Assembly (NCBI RefSeq): GCF_003075395.1
Contig: NZ_QDFV01000003.1
Span: 685-64,684 of the forward strand
Direction of reading: 5' to 3'
From: Microbacterium sp. TPD7012
GTDB lineage: Bacteria > Actinomycetota > Actinomycetes > Actinomycetales > Microbacteriaceae
Length of the DNA: 64,000 bases
Of this stretch, positions 1 to 8,832 are shown in pieces; within the stretch, counting starts at the first letter, position 1, and every line of letters starts with the position of its first letter. Under the pieces are notes generated by a model. It ran no database searches. It saw only the letters and a list, made by a program, of their open reading frames with translations, and was not told the DNA's origin. The translations under genes and the position numbers were made by a program.

Positions 1-1
1 C

Positions 2-1165
2 GCGGCCGGAGCCTGGTCCGACGCGCGCGGGCCGCGCGGCGCCCTCTACGTCGCTGTGACGCTTTTCGTCGTCGGCCTCCTCATCTCGGGCCTCGCGACG
101 ACCATGCACCAGTTCCTCGTCGGCAGGCTCGTGCAGGGACTCGGAACAGGCGGTCAGACCGTCGCGCTCTACGTCGTGGTGGCCCGGCTGTACCCCGCGC
201 ATCTGCACGGCCGCATCTTCGCGGCGTTCGCGGCGGCGTGGGTGGTGCCCTCCATGATCGGTCCGTTCCTCGCCGGTGCCGTCGCGGAGTACCTGGACTG
301 GCGCTGGGCGTTCCTCGGCGTCGCGGTGCTGACAGCGGCGGCCTTCCTGATGATCGCGGTGCGTCTCCGCGGCGTCGATCTCGGTCACGGCGAGCCTCAG
401 GACGGGCGCGCACTGATCACCCGACTGCTGCTCGCGGTCGTGGTCGCCGTGCTCGCCGTGGTGATCGGTTTCTCCGCCGACATGGATCCCGTCGTCGGGT
501 GGCCCGTCGCGCTCGGCGCGGTCGTCGTGATCGCCTTCGCCGTGCTCCCGCTGGTGCCGCGTCGCACGCTTCGCGCCGGACCCGGACTGCCGAGCGTCGT
601 GCTCATGCGCGGTATCGCCGCGGGAGCGTTCTTCGCAGCCGAGGCGTACATCCCGTATCTGCTGATGGAGCGGTACGCGTTCACGGCCACCTGGGCCGGT
701 GTCGCGCTGATGCTGGCCGCGTTCGCCTGGGCGGGGGCGTCCGCGCTGCAGGGGCGCTACGGGGAGCGTCTCGGAAACCACCGCATCACCCTGATCAGTC
801 TCGGCCTGATCCTCGTGGCGATGGTGTGCGTGCTCGTCGCTGCGCTGACGGGTATCACGCCGGTCGTCGTGATCGTCGGCTGGGCGTTCGCCGGGGGAGG
901 GATGGGCCTGCTGTACCCCCGCCTGACGGTGCTCACACTTGCATACTCCGACGAGACCAATCAGGGGTTCAACTCCTCCGCGCTGTCGATCTCGGATGCC
1001 ACGGGATCAGCGGTGGCCATCGCCCTCGCCGGACTCGGCGTCGCGACGCTCGGCGGCGGGGCGGGTGCCTTCGGGGCTGTCTTCGCCTTCGGGATCGCGC
1101 TCGTGCTGCTCGCGGTGGTTCCCGGGCTCAGGCTCGGTCACGCGGCGGAGTCGCCGCAGCACTGA
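2..1165 (+). CDS. MFS multidrug-type exporter, 5' end outside window
   Basis: The reading frame is open from the first bases of the window, so the true start lies upstream. The visible 387 residues begin inside the cytoplasmic loop between TM2 and TM3 with a G-x-W-S-D-A-R-G-P-R-G motif, the MFS motif A. About ten hydrophobic segments follow, giving the tail of a 12-TM drug/metabolite antiporter. Substrate cannot be told from sequence. The 3' end overlaps the convergent bioQ gene by 38 bases. It may be unrelated to biotin; no shared promoter is visible. Confidence 0.85.
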   Translation, partial: AAGAWSDARGPRGALYVAVTLFVVGLLISGLATTMHQFLVGRLVQGLGTGGQTVALYVVVARLYPAHLHGRIFAAFAAAWVVPSMIGPFLAGAVAEYLDWRWAFLGVAVLTAAAFLMIAVRLRGVDLGHGEPQDGRALITRLLLAVVVAVLAVVIGFSADMDPVVGWPVALGAVVVIAFAVLPLVPRRTLRAGPGLPSVVLMRGIAAGAFFAAEAYIPYLLMERYAFTATWAGVALMLAAFAWAGASALQGRYGERLGNHRITLISLGLILVAMVCVLVAALTGITPVVVIVGWAFAGGGMGLLYPRLTVLTLAYSDETNQGFNSSALSISDATGSAVAIALAGLGVATLGGGAGAFGAVFAFGIALVLLAVVPGLRLGHAAESPQH

Positions 1166-1712
1166 CCTCCCCGGCGAGGGCGGTGACGCCGAGATCGAAG
1201 ACGCGGTCCAGTCCCGCGGTCACGTCGGTCTCGTCCCCGCCGAGCAGGGCGCCGTGGCTGTCGGCGTGCATGCGCTGCTGCACGAGCGTGGCGTGTCCGA
1301 GGACGAAGTGCAGGATCGCGACAGCGCGCTGCTCGGCATCCGTCGCGCCCTCGCTCTCGAGGGCTCTCATGAGGGCGGACTGTGCCGGAGACGAGCCGAG
1401 CCGGAGGGCGTAGGTGCTGAGGACGAGCTCCGCGCCGTCGCGGTGGGCGAAGAGCGCGTCGCGGATGCCCCGGGCCGTCGCGAGAACGTCGGACCCGCCG
1501 CCCGGGATGACGGCGGTGATCCGATCGGCGAGATCGGCGAGGAGCTCCTGCTTGCTGGCGAAGTGCCAGTACAGGGCGCTGGGCTGCACGTCGAGTCGTC
1601 CGGCGATGCGCCGCATGGAGAGATCGGCGAGACCCACCTCGTCGAGCAGAGCGAGAGCCGTACGCGCGACGCTCTCACGGTCATGCCGTGCCGGATTGGG
1701 TTCGGGGGTCAT
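1128..1712 (-). CDS. bioQ: TetR-family repressor, probable biotin regulator BioQ
   Basis: A 194-residue protein with an N-terminal TetR helix-turn-helix (about residues 14-60, with the pattern LSMRRIAGRLDV...ALYWHF) and a TetR_C-type effector domain. It is divergent from an ECF biotin-type ATPase/transmembrane pair. The intergenic region carries two TGAAC-N3-GTTCA palindromes, which match the operator described for actinobacterial BioQ (Corynebacterium, Mycobacterium smegmatis). Naming it BioQ is inference from operator plus neighbours. A TATAGT hexamer lies six bases before the ATG, so the mRNA is probably leaderless. The 3' end overlaps the MFS gene tail to tail. Confidence 0.8.
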   Translation of the reverse strand: MTPEPNPARHDRESVARTALALLDEVGLADLSMRRIAGRLDVQPSALYWHFASKQELLADLADRITAVIPGGGSDVLATARGIRDALFAHRDGAELVLSTYALRLGSSPAQSALMRALESEGATDAEQRAVAILHFVLGHATLVQQRMHADSHGALLGGDETDVTAGLDRVFDLGVTALAGEVSAAATPPRDRA

Positions 1713-1718
1713 GCTCTC

Positions 1719-1753
1719 ACTATAGTGAACAGCGTTCAGGTGAACGGTGTTCA
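1719..1753. promoter_or_regulatory. Tandem BioQ-type operators and shared TATA box
   Basis: Two perfect-arm palindromes TGAAC-N3-GTTCA lie at 1726-1738 and 1741-1753, 15 bases centre to centre. Next to them CACTATAGTG reads as TATAGT on both strands (1719-1724 on minus for bioQ, 1721-1726 on plus for bioM). A repressor bound here would block both divergent promoters. The motif is seen directly; assignment to BioQ uses the published motif family. Confidence 0.75.
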
Positions 1754-1801
1754 GGTGATGCCCGCGTCGAGCGCGGTGCGCTGTGGAGGAGAGGACCGCG
1801 G

Positions 1802-2500
1802 ATGACGGAGAGCGTGACGACGGCGATCGCGGAGATCTCGGTCGAGCGCGTGTCGGTCGAGTTCGACGGCCGCGCCGTGCTCGACGACGTGACGGTGGAA
1901 CTCACGGCGCCCACCATCGCCGTGATCGGAGCGAACGGCTCGGGCAAGTCGACGTTCGCACGTCTGCTCAACGGACTCGTCGCCCCCACCGCCGGGCGGG
2001 TGACCGTGGACGGGCTCGATACGGTTCGCGACCGTGCGCAGGTGCGCCGTCGTGTCGGCTTCGTGTTCGCCAACCCGGATGCACAGATCCTCATGCCCAC
2101 CCCCGCGGAGGACCTCGCGCTCTCGCTCCGCGGAACGCCACGAGACCAGGCCGCGCTGCGCGTCAGGGAGACCCTCGCCGCACACGGACTCGCCGGCCAT
2201 GCCGATGTCCCGGCGTCGGCGCTGTCCGGCGGGCAGAAGCAGATGCTCGCCCTGGCATCGGTCCTCATCACGGAGCCCCGACTGATCGTGGCGGACGAGC
2301 CGACCACGCTCCTCGATCTGCGGAACGCGCGCCGGATCGGCGATCTGCTTCTCGCGCAGTCGGCGCAGGTCGTGCTCGTGACCCATGACCTCGAACTGGC
2401 CGCCCGGTGCCACACGGCCGTGCTCTTCGAGGAGGGGCGCGTGATCGCGTCCGGCGCCCCGAAGGACGTCATCGAGGCGTATCGCCGAGGCTGCGGATGA
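1802..2500 (+). CDS. bioM: Biotin ECF transporter ATPase BioM
   Basis: A 232-residue ABC ATPase with Walker A GANGSGKST, signature LSGGQKQM, Walker B LIVADEPTTLLD and the switch His in VTHDLEL. The start is the ATG after a GGAGGAG ribosome-binding site. Size and order (ATPase then small T component) fit the energy-coupling module BioM of a biotin ECF importer acting at the membrane. The S component bioY is not in this window and would be elsewhere. It is probably repressed by BioQ through the upstream tandem operators. Other ECF substrates (cobalt, another vitamin) cannot be excluded from the ATPase alone. Confidence 0.8.
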   Translation: MTESVTTAIAEISVERVSVEFDGRAVLDDVTVELTAPTIAVIGANGSGKSTFARLLNGLVAPTAGRVTVDGLDTVRDRAQVRRRVGFVFANPDAQILMPTPAEDLALSLRGTPRDQAALRVRETLAAHGLAGHADVPASALSGGQKQMLALASVLITEPRLIVADEPTTLLDLRNARRIGDLLLAQSAQVVLVTHDLELAARCHTAVLFEEGRVIASGAPKDVIEAYRRGCG

Positions 2501-3090
2501 TCTCGCTGCATCGACCGGGCTCGAGCCTTCTCCACCGTGCGCCGGCCGGTGCGAAGCTCGGCATCCTCGCGGTGGCCGCGCTGGCGCTCTCGCTGTACCC
2601 GCATGACCCGCTGAGCATCGGCATCGCTCTGCTCGTGTCGTTCGGACTGTACGGCGTCGCCGGCTTCGGGCCTCGCGTCCTCGCCGCCGAGCTCTGGCGT
2701 CTGCGGTGGATCGTCCTGGTGCTCGCTGCCGCGCTGGCGATCTTCGTGTCGCCGGCCGCGGCCTGGACCAGCACCGGCCGCGTCATCGCGCTCCTCATGC
2801 TGGCGAGCCTCCTGACGCTCACCACGCCGATGTCCGCGCTTCTCGACGTCCTGCGTCGGCTCCTGCATCCGCTCCGCCGACTCGGCGTCGACCCGGATGC
2901 TGTGGCGATGACGATCTCGCTCACGCTCACGATGATCCCGGTGGTCGCGGGGTTCGCCGAGCGCGTGCGCGAGGCGGGGCAGGCGCGCGGGGTGCGACTC
3001 GGGCCGCGCGCGATCGTTCCGATGCTCGTGCTCGCCCTCCGGCATGCCGACGATGTCGGCGACGCGCTGGCGGCTCGCGGCATCGCCTGA
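2497..3090 (+). CDS. bioN: Biotin ECF transporter T component BioN
   Basis: The 197-residue membrane protein starts at an ATG overlapping the bioM stop (ATGA), so the two are translationally coupled. It has about five hydrophobic segments and a cytoplasmic stretch with the A-R-G signature (EAGQARGVRLG near residue 155 and DALAARGIA at the end), as in CbiQ/BioN/EcfT proteins, which couple the ATPase to the substrate-binding S component. Length agrees with BioN. It is the last gene of the unit; the next gene faces it four bases away. Confidence 0.8.
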   Translation: MISLHRPGSSLLHRAPAGAKLGILAVAALALSLYPHDPLSIGIALLVSFGLYGVAGFGPRVLAAELWRLRWIVLVLAAALAIFVSPAAAWTSTGRVIALLMLASLLTLTTPMSALLDVLRRLLHPLRRLGVDPDAVAMTISLTLTMIPVVAGFAERVREAGQARGVRLGPRAIVPMLVLALRHADDVGDALAARGIA

Positions 3091-3094
3091 CTTC

Positions 3095-4405
3095 TCACGC
3101 GATCGCGAAGTCCGCACGGGTGGGCACCGCGTCGCTCGGAGTGCGGCGCGCGAGACGCAGGGACGCGGCGAGGAGGGCGACCGCGATCATCGCCGTCGCC
3201 ACGGAGGTGCCGAGGACCAGGAGCATCACGATGCCGATCAGCCCCAGCAGCGTGCCCAGTGCGAGACCGCGCGTCGACCGGGTCGGCTCCGGCGCGGTCT
3301 GCGTCTCGAACCGGGTGAACGCGAGCGCGACCACCGCTGTGCAGGCGAGCGCCGCAGCGAGCCAGAGAGGACGCCCGGCCCACCAGTCCGCGCTGTCGAG
3401 CGCGGGGAGAGCAGCGCCGGTGAGCAGTGCGAAGGCTGCCGTGAATCCGGCCATGGCGAGCAGGATCGGCATGTGCCACAGGTAGATCGTCATGGCGCGT
3501 CGCGTCACGAATCCGGTGAAGGCGGCCGGCAGGGGACGTCGGCTCAGGCGCTCGATCCGGTCGCGGTGCAGCGAGAGGGCACCGGTGTGCGCCACACCGA
3601 CGAGCAGCAGCGCCGCCGTGGGCGGGTTGATGTTCGCGATGAGATCGGGAGAGTACACGCCGGTGAGGAAGGTGACGGCCAGGAGCGCGACCGCTCCCAC
3701 GACGGCGAGCGTGCGGGTGCGCCGGCTGAGGGCGTCGATACGGCCGTCGGCGAGGAAGAATCCCAGCTGCTGAAGGGCCATCCAGACGAAGGCGAGGTTC
3801 AGGAAGCCCAGGCCCTCGATGCCGCTGGCGGCGCGCAGCGCGTCCACGAGCACGGATGCCGCGGCCAGTGCTCCGATGGTCGTGAACGGGGCACGCTCGT
3901 GCGCGGCTGCGAGGACGGGCAGCAGCGCCTGGCAGAGGACGAAGACCCCGAGGAACCAGAGCGGCTGGCCGTAGCGGAAGCCGGCGGTGGCGATGAGATC
4001 GGCCGGGACGCCGATCACCGTGAGCACGGCGAGGGCGAAGCCGACGACGACCACGGTGAAGATCGCCGGTCGCAGCAGGCGATGGATGCGTCCGGCGACG
4101 AAGTCGGTCGCGGTCCCGCCGCGCTGCCGCAGGCGCCGATACGCCAGGAGACCCGAGAACCCTCCGATCACGAAGAAGAGCGGCATCACCTGGAGCACCC
4201 AGCTCAGCGGCGCGATCCATGCCGTGCCGTCGCTGGCGTTCTCGAAGAGCGGCCCGGCATCGGTGACCGTGACCCCGACCATGAGGGCGTGGAGCAGCAC
4301 GACTCCCAGGACGCAGAGGGCCCGGATGAGGTCGATCCCCGTGTCGCGCGACGCGCGCGGCGGGGGAGTGGGAGTCGCCGTGCGCGGCGCCTGGGCGATG
4401 GTCAT
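3095..4405 (-). CDS. Acyltransferase family 3 integral membrane protein
   Basis: A 436-residue protein with about ten TM helices. The N-terminal pattern GIDLIRALCVLGVVLLHALM resembles the R-x(10)-H block of Acyl_transf_3 proteins, and M-P-L-F-F-V-I-G-G-F-S-G is the usual second conserved helix. Such enzymes move acetyl or other acyl groups onto sugars or lipids at the membrane. A GAGGAGG ribosome-binding site precedes the ATG. It is convergent with bioN and transcribed alone. Substrate unknown. Confidence 0.8.
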   Translation of the reverse strand: MTIAQAPRTATPTPPPRASRDTGIDLIRALCVLGVVLLHALMVGVTVTDAGPLFENASDGTAWIAPLSWVLQVMPLFFVIGGFSGLLAYRRLRQRGGTATDFVAGRIHRLLRPAIFTVVVVGFALAVLTVIGVPADLIATAGFRYGQPLWFLGVFVLCQALLPVLAAAHERAPFTTIGALAAASVLVDALRAASGIEGLGFLNLAFVWMALQQLGFFLADGRIDALSRRTRTLAVVGAVALLAVTFLTGVYSPDLIANINPPTAALLLVGVAHTGALSLHRDRIERLSRRPLPAAFTGFVTRRAMTIYLWHMPILLAMAGFTAAFALLTGAALPALDSADWWAGRPLWLAAALACTAVVALAFTRFETQTAPEPTRSTRGLALGTLLGLIGIVMLLVLGTSVATAMIAVALLAASLRLARRTPSDAVPTRADFAIA

Positions 4406-4503
4406 GAGTCCTCCTCGGGAGCGGTGTTCCCGAAGACTATGGACGCGGTATGCGCTGCGGCATCACCCTCCGGTGCCGTTCTCTCCCCCTACCGGAGGAT
4501 GAG

Positions 4504-5175
4504 TCAGGAGGACGGCTCGACGAGCCCGGTGTCGTACGCGAGGATCACGGCGTGCACGCGGTCGCGCAGGTTCAGCTTCGCGAGGACCTTGCCGACATGG
4601 GTCTTGACCGTCTGCTCGGCGATGAACAGGTCGGCGGCGATCTCGGTGTTCGAGCGCCCCTTGCCGATGAGCACGAGCACCTCGCGCTCACGCTCGGTGA
4701 GCTCGGCCAGCGCCGTGGTCGCCTTGGGGCTTCGCGGGCGACGTCCGGCGAACTGCTCGATCATGCGCCGGGTGACGCTCGGGGCGAGCAGCGCGTCGCC
4801 ACCCGCGACCACGCGCACCGCGTGCACGAGCTCCTCCGGCAGAGCGTCCTTGAGCAGGAAGCCGCTGGCCCCGGCCTCCAGCGCGTCGTAGACGTAGTCG
4901 TCGATGTCGAAGGTGGTGAGCATGAGGATCCGCGGCACATGCGCCGCAGGATACGACGGGCCGAGGATCCGTCGGGTGGCTTCGATGCCGTCCATCTCCG
5001 GCATCCGCACGTCCATCAGGATCACGTCCGGGTCGACGCGGGCCGCCAGCGTCACGGCCTCGGCGCCTGTGGCGGCCTGCCCCGTGACGCGGATGCCCTC
5101 GTGGGCATCCAGCAGCGCGGCGAATCCGGCGCGGACCATGGCCTGGTCGTCGGCGATGAGCACGCTGATCGTCAC
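4504..5175 (-). CDS. NarL/LuxR-type response regulator
   Basis: A 223-residue regulator: receiver domain (residues 3-120) with acidic pocket D9/D10, phospho-acceptor D55 in VILMDVRMPE and conserved K105 in FLLKDA, then a LuxR-type helix-turn-helix (about 155-215, LTEREREVLVLIGKGRSNTEIA). The GTG start overlaps the stop of the upstream histidine kinase gene (GTGA), so the pair is coupled. It is the last gene of a DedA-kinase-regulator operon. Targets cannot be inferred. Confidence 0.92.
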   Translation of the reverse strand: MTISVLIADDQAMVRAGFAALLDAHEGIRVTGQAATGAEAVTLAARVDPDVILMDVRMPEMDGIEATRRILGPSYPAAHVPRILMLTTFDIDDYVYDALEAGASGFLLKDALPEELVHAVRVVAGGDALLAPSVTRRMIEQFAGRRPRSPKATTALAELTEREREVLVLIGKGRSNTEIAADLFIAEQTVKTHVGKVLAKLNLRDRVHAVILAYDTGLVEPSS

Positions 5176-6425
5176 GTGATCTCCTTCTCGGTGGTGAGGG
5201 CGTCGCCGACGGGGAGCGACGCCTCGACGGTCCAGCCTCCGTCGTCGTCAGGGCCGGCGGAGAGGCTGCCGCCGAGCAACTCGGAGCGTTCCCGCATGCC
5301 ACGGAGGCCGTAGCCCGTGCCATGGCTCTCCGGGGTGCGCGGGGGCGCGGCGTTGTGCACGCGGATGCGGATCGTCGCGGCATCCGCGTGCAGCCGTACG
5401 CTGATGCGCGCACCCGGCGCATGACGCACCGCGTTGCTCAGGGCTTCCTGGATGATGCGGAAGGTGGCGATCTGCACGGCTGGGTTCGCTGCGGACGCGG
5501 CGTCTCCGCCCTCGATCACCAGGCCTACTTCGACACCGGCGCGACGGATGCTGTCGATCAGGGCCGGAACATCGTCGATGCCCTGCTGCGGGGTGAGTTC
5601 GGCGCTCTGGTCCTCGGTGCGGAGCACGCCGAGCATCCGTCGCATCTCGGTGAGCGACGCTCTCGCCGTCGCCGCGATGTCCTCGAACTCGGCTGTCGCG
5701 GCCTCGCCGATCTCTGGGAGGCGGTAGCGGGCGGTCGACGCCTGCACCTGGATCACCGACATGCTGTGGGCCACCACGTCGTGGAGCTCACGGGCGATGC
5801 GGGTGCGCTCCTCGACGAGCGCGCGACGCGAACCTTCCAGAGCGCTGTGCTCTTTCTCGCGCGACAGCTCGGCCGAGACCCGCAGTCGGCCGGACACGAG
5901 CGCCGCGATCAGGAGCATCGCCGCCGCGATCGATGAGGTCACGATCAGATCGGCGGTCGCGCTTCCGGCGGAGCCGGCCGTCGCGACCATGTCCGGGCGG
6001 AGAAGAGGCGCGGTGAGCGACACGATCACGCCGATGATCAGGGGGAATGCCCCGATCCGCGCGCCGTGCACGAACGTCACGACCCCGACGAACAGGACGA
6101 ACGTCAGGAGAGCGGGAACCGACCACGGCCAGGGCGAATGGGTCGCGAGCTCCGGGACGACGAGGAGCGGAAGGACGAAGGCGGCAGCGCAGAAGAGCGC
6201 GATGGCCCAGCGCGGATGGGCGATCGCGAGGAGCGGCGACACGCAGAGGGCGGCGCCGAGGATGAACGACAGGGGGAGCGGCGTACCGAGGAGGAGGGTC
6301 TGGAGGGGGACGAGGGTCGAGTACAGCGCGATGCTCGCCACGCACAGAGCAGCGAGCGCAGCGGTGCGCCGACTGATCCGCGGGGGGCGCGGGGTGCGCT
6401 CTCTGCGTCGTGCCATGTCTGTCAT
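5172..6425 (-). CDS. Two-component sensor histidine kinase (HisKA_3 type)
   Basis: The 417-residue kinase has six N-terminal TM helices (about residues 20-180) and no large extracellular domain. A HisKA_3 dimerisation helix follows with phospho-acceptor H215 in RIARELHDVVAHSMS, then an HATPase_c domain (NAVRHAPGA N box, GYGLRGMRER G box). The chosen ATG at 6425 overlaps the DedA stop; an alternative ATG is three codons later. The layout resembles DesK/LiaS-like sensors of membrane state. The partner is the response regulator immediately downstream. Confidence 0.88.
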   Translation of the reverse strand: MTDMARRRERTPRPPRISRRTAALAALCVASIALYSTLVPLQTLLLGTPLPLSFILGAALCVSPLLAIAHPRWAIALFCAAAFVLPLLVVPELATHSPWPWSVPALLTFVLFVGVVTFVHGARIGAFPLIIGVIVSLTAPLLRPDMVATAGSAGSATADLIVTSSIAAAMLLIAALVSGRLRVSAELSREKEHSALEGSRRALVEERTRIARELHDVVAHSMSVIQVQASTARYRLPEIGEAATAEFEDIAATARASLTEMRRMLGVLRTEDQSAELTPQQGIDDVPALIDSIRRAGVEVGLVIEGGDAASAANPAVQIATFRIIQEALSNAVRHAPGARISVRLHADAATIRIRVHNAAPPRTPESHGTGYGLRGMRERSELLGGSLSAGPDDDGGWTVEASLPVGDALTTEKEIT

Positions 6426-7039
6426 CCTGCCAGTTGGGGAACGGTCTCGCGCCGTCGACGGGCGGCGGCGACCCGGTCGATCACCACTCCGATCACGAGG
6501 GCGATGACGATGCCGAGCCCGGCGCTGAGGAGGGGCTGATCCTTGATCCAGGCTCCCGCGAGCAGACCGATGGTGAGGCTGAAGATGCTCCAGCTGAGTC
6601 CGGCGATCAGACTCAGGGGCACGAAGCGTCGCCACGGGAAGCCGAGCGCGCCGGCGGACATGTTGACGGCGACTCGGCCGACGGGGATGTATCGCGCGCC
6701 CAGGATCAGGACAGCGCTGCGACGGTCCAGCGCGGTCTGCGCATGCGCGAACGCGGCGGCGACCCGTGGTCGGCGCATCCAGGCGAAGCGGGTCGTCCCG
6801 AGCCGGCGTCCGATCGCGAAGGCGATGTTGTCGCCGATCGCGGCTCCGACGGCGCCGATCGCGCCGAGGAGCAGCAGGTTCCCGTCACCCGAGGATGCGG
6901 CCACTGCCGCCGCCGCGACCAGCACCGTCTCGCTCGGCACCGGAGGGAAGAACCCGTCGACGATCGTCACGACCAACAGCACGAGGTACAGCCAGGGCGA
7001 GGCGATGGCCTGCATGATGAGCTCGTTGAGGATGTCCAC
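6422..7039 (-). CDS. DedA-family membrane protein
   Basis: A 205-residue SNARE-associated/DedA protein. It shows the family elements: F-F-P-P-V-P-S-E-T near residue 30, G-D-N-I-A-F-A-I-G-R near 68, and A-R-Y-I-P-V-G-R-V-A-V-N near 115, with about five TM helices. DedA proteins are linked to lipid-carrier recycling and membrane integrity. Being first in an operon with a membrane-embedded sensor kinase suggests envelope-stress control, which is inference. Confidence 0.88.
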   Translation of the reverse strand: MDILNELIMQAIASPWLYLVLLVVTIVDGFFPPVPSETVLVAAAAVAASSGDGNLLLLGAIGAVGAAIGDNIAFAIGRRLGTTRFAWMRRPRVAAAFAHAQTALDRRSAVLILGARYIPVGRVAVNMSAGALGFPWRRFVPLSLIAGLSWSIFSLTIGLLAGAWIKDQPLLSAGLGIVIALVIGVVIDRVAAARRRRETVPQLAG

Positions 7040-7203
7040 TCCTGCACGCTACGGAGCGCGTGCCGGTGCGGGCATCCCTCTCCGGTATCGTCCCTCTCAC
7101 TCTCGGGACTGATCTTCCTGACCGGCGCTCCGTGCTGCGCCGCTTATACTGGGAGGCTGGCCCGTCGGCCGACTCTCTCCCCTTGAACGAACGGACATCC
7201 GCT

Positions 7204-8802
7204 GTGCTTGCCGTGCACGACCTCGAGATCCGCGTTGGCGCGCGCCTGCTCATGGAGAACGTCTCCTTCCGCGTCGCCGACGGCGACAAGATCGGACTCG
7301 TCGGTCGCAACGGCGCAGGGAAGACCACGCTGACCAAGGTGCTCGCCGGCGACGTGCTGCCGTCCGGTGGCAGCGTGACGCGCTCGGGCGAGCTCGGCTA
7401 CCTGCCGCAGGACCCGCGTTCCGGCAATCCGGAGGATCTCGCGCGAACGCGCATCCTCGATGCTCGCGGCCTCGGCCAGCTGAACCTCGGGATGACCGAG
7501 GCGTCCCTCGCCATGGGGTCCGACGACCCCGCGGTCGCGGCGAAGGCGATGAAGCGCTACGCCTCCCTGACGGAGAAGTTCGAGGCGCAGGGCGGGTACG
7601 CCGCCGAGGCCCAGGCCGCCTCGATCGCGCACAACCTGTCCCTCCCCGATCGCATCCTCGATCAGCCGCTCTCGACGCTCTCCGGCGGTCAGCGCCGCCG
7701 CATCGAGCTCGCACGCATCCTGTTCTCGGACGCGCAGACGATGATCCTCGATGAGCCGACCAACCACCTCGACGCGGACAGCGTCGTCTGGCTGCGCGAG
7801 TTCCTCAAGGGCTACAAGGGCGGACTGATCGTCATCAGCCACGACGTCGAGCTCGTCGGCGAGACCGTGAACCGGGTGTTCTACCTCGACGCCAACCGTC
7901 AGGTCATCGACACCTACAACATGAACTGGAAGAACTACCTGCGCCAGCGGGTGGCCGACGAGGAACGTCGCAAGAAGGAGCGCGCCAACGCCGAGAAGAA
8001 GGCGACGACCCTGCAGCAGCAGGCCGCGCGCTTCGGCGCCAAGGCCTCCAAGGCCGCGGCCGCCCACCAGATGGTGGCGCGTGCCGAGAAGCTGCTCGCG
8101 GGTCTCGAGGATGTCCGGCAGGAAGACCGCGTCGCGAAGCTGCGGTTCCCGAAGCCCGCCCCGTGCGGCAAGACCCCGATGATGGCCTCCGGTCTGTCGA
8201 AGTCCTACGGCTCGCTCGAGATCTTCACGGATGTCGACCTCGCGATCGACCGCGGCTCGAAGGTCGTGGTGCTGGGGCTCAACGGTGCCGGCAAGACGAC
8301 CCTGCTGCGGATGCTCGCCGGCGTCGACCAGCCCGACACCGGGCAGCTCGAGCCCGGACACGGACTCAAGGTCGGCTACTACGCGCAGGAGCACGAGAAC
8401 CTCGATGTGAACCGCTCGGTGCTGGAGAACATGGTCTCCGCGGCTCCGCACATCACCGAGACCGAGGCGCGCAAGGTTCTCGGCTCGTTCCTGTTCACCG
8501 GTGACGACGTGCTGAAGCCTGCAGGCGTCCTGTCCGGCGGAGAGAAGACGCGTCTGTCTCTCGCGACCCTCGTCGTGTCGTCGGCGAACCTGCTCCTGCT
8601 CGACGAGCCCACGAACAACCTCGATCCCGCGTCGCGTGAGGAGATCCTCGGAGCTCTCGCGCACTACGAGGGCGCCGTCGTGCTGGTCTCGCACGACCCC
8701 GGTGCCGTGCAGTCGCTGAACCCGGAGCGCGTGCTGATCCTCCCCGACGGCGTCGAGGACATCTGGAGCCAGGAGTATCAGGACCTCATCGAGCTGGCCT
8801 GA
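7204..8802 (+). CDS. ABC-F family ATPase (EttA/Uup-like)
   Basis: A 532-residue soluble protein with two ABC domains: Walker A GRNGAGKTTL and GLNGAGKTTL, signatures LSGGQRRR and LSGGEKTR, Walker B MILDEPTNHLD and LLLDEPTNNLD. A charged P-site linker joins them. There are no TM segments. ABC-F proteins act on the ribosomal E site in translation or ribosome protection. The GTG at 7204 was chosen because conserved sequence begins there (LAVHDLEIRVGARLL). A TATACT hexamer at 7145-7150 could be the -10. The specific ABC-F subtype is not resolved. Confidence 0.85.
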   Translation: MLAVHDLEIRVGARLLMENVSFRVADGDKIGLVGRNGAGKTTLTKVLAGDVLPSGGSVTRSGELGYLPQDPRSGNPEDLARTRILDARGLGQLNLGMTEASLAMGSDDPAVAAKAMKRYASLTEKFEAQGGYAAEAQAASIAHNLSLPDRILDQPLSTLSGGQRRRIELARILFSDAQTMILDEPTNHLDADSVVWLREFLKGYKGGLIVISHDVELVGETVNRVFYLDANRQVIDTYNMNWKNYLRQRVADEERRKKERANAEKKATTLQQQAARFGAKASKAAAAHQMVARAEKLLAGLEDVRQEDRVAKLRFPKPAPCGKTPMMASGLSKSYGSLEIFTDVDLAIDRGSKVVVLGLNGAGKTTLLRMLAGVDQPDTGQLEPGHGLKVGYYAQEHENLDVNRSVLENMVSAAPHITETEARKVLGSFLFTGDDVLKPAGVLSGGEKTRLSLATLVVSSANLLLLDEPTNNLDPASREEILGALAHYEGAVVLVSHDPGAVQSLNPERVLILPDGVEDIWSQEYQDLIELA

Positions 8803-8832
8803 CCGCTCGCAGGGCGTGGCATAGTCGACAGC

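Noticed and set aside
1720..4891. Several long open frames opposite bioM, bioN and the acyltransferase gene
   Set aside because: Arg/Pro/Ser-rich translations, no conserved motif, and complete real genes on the other strand.
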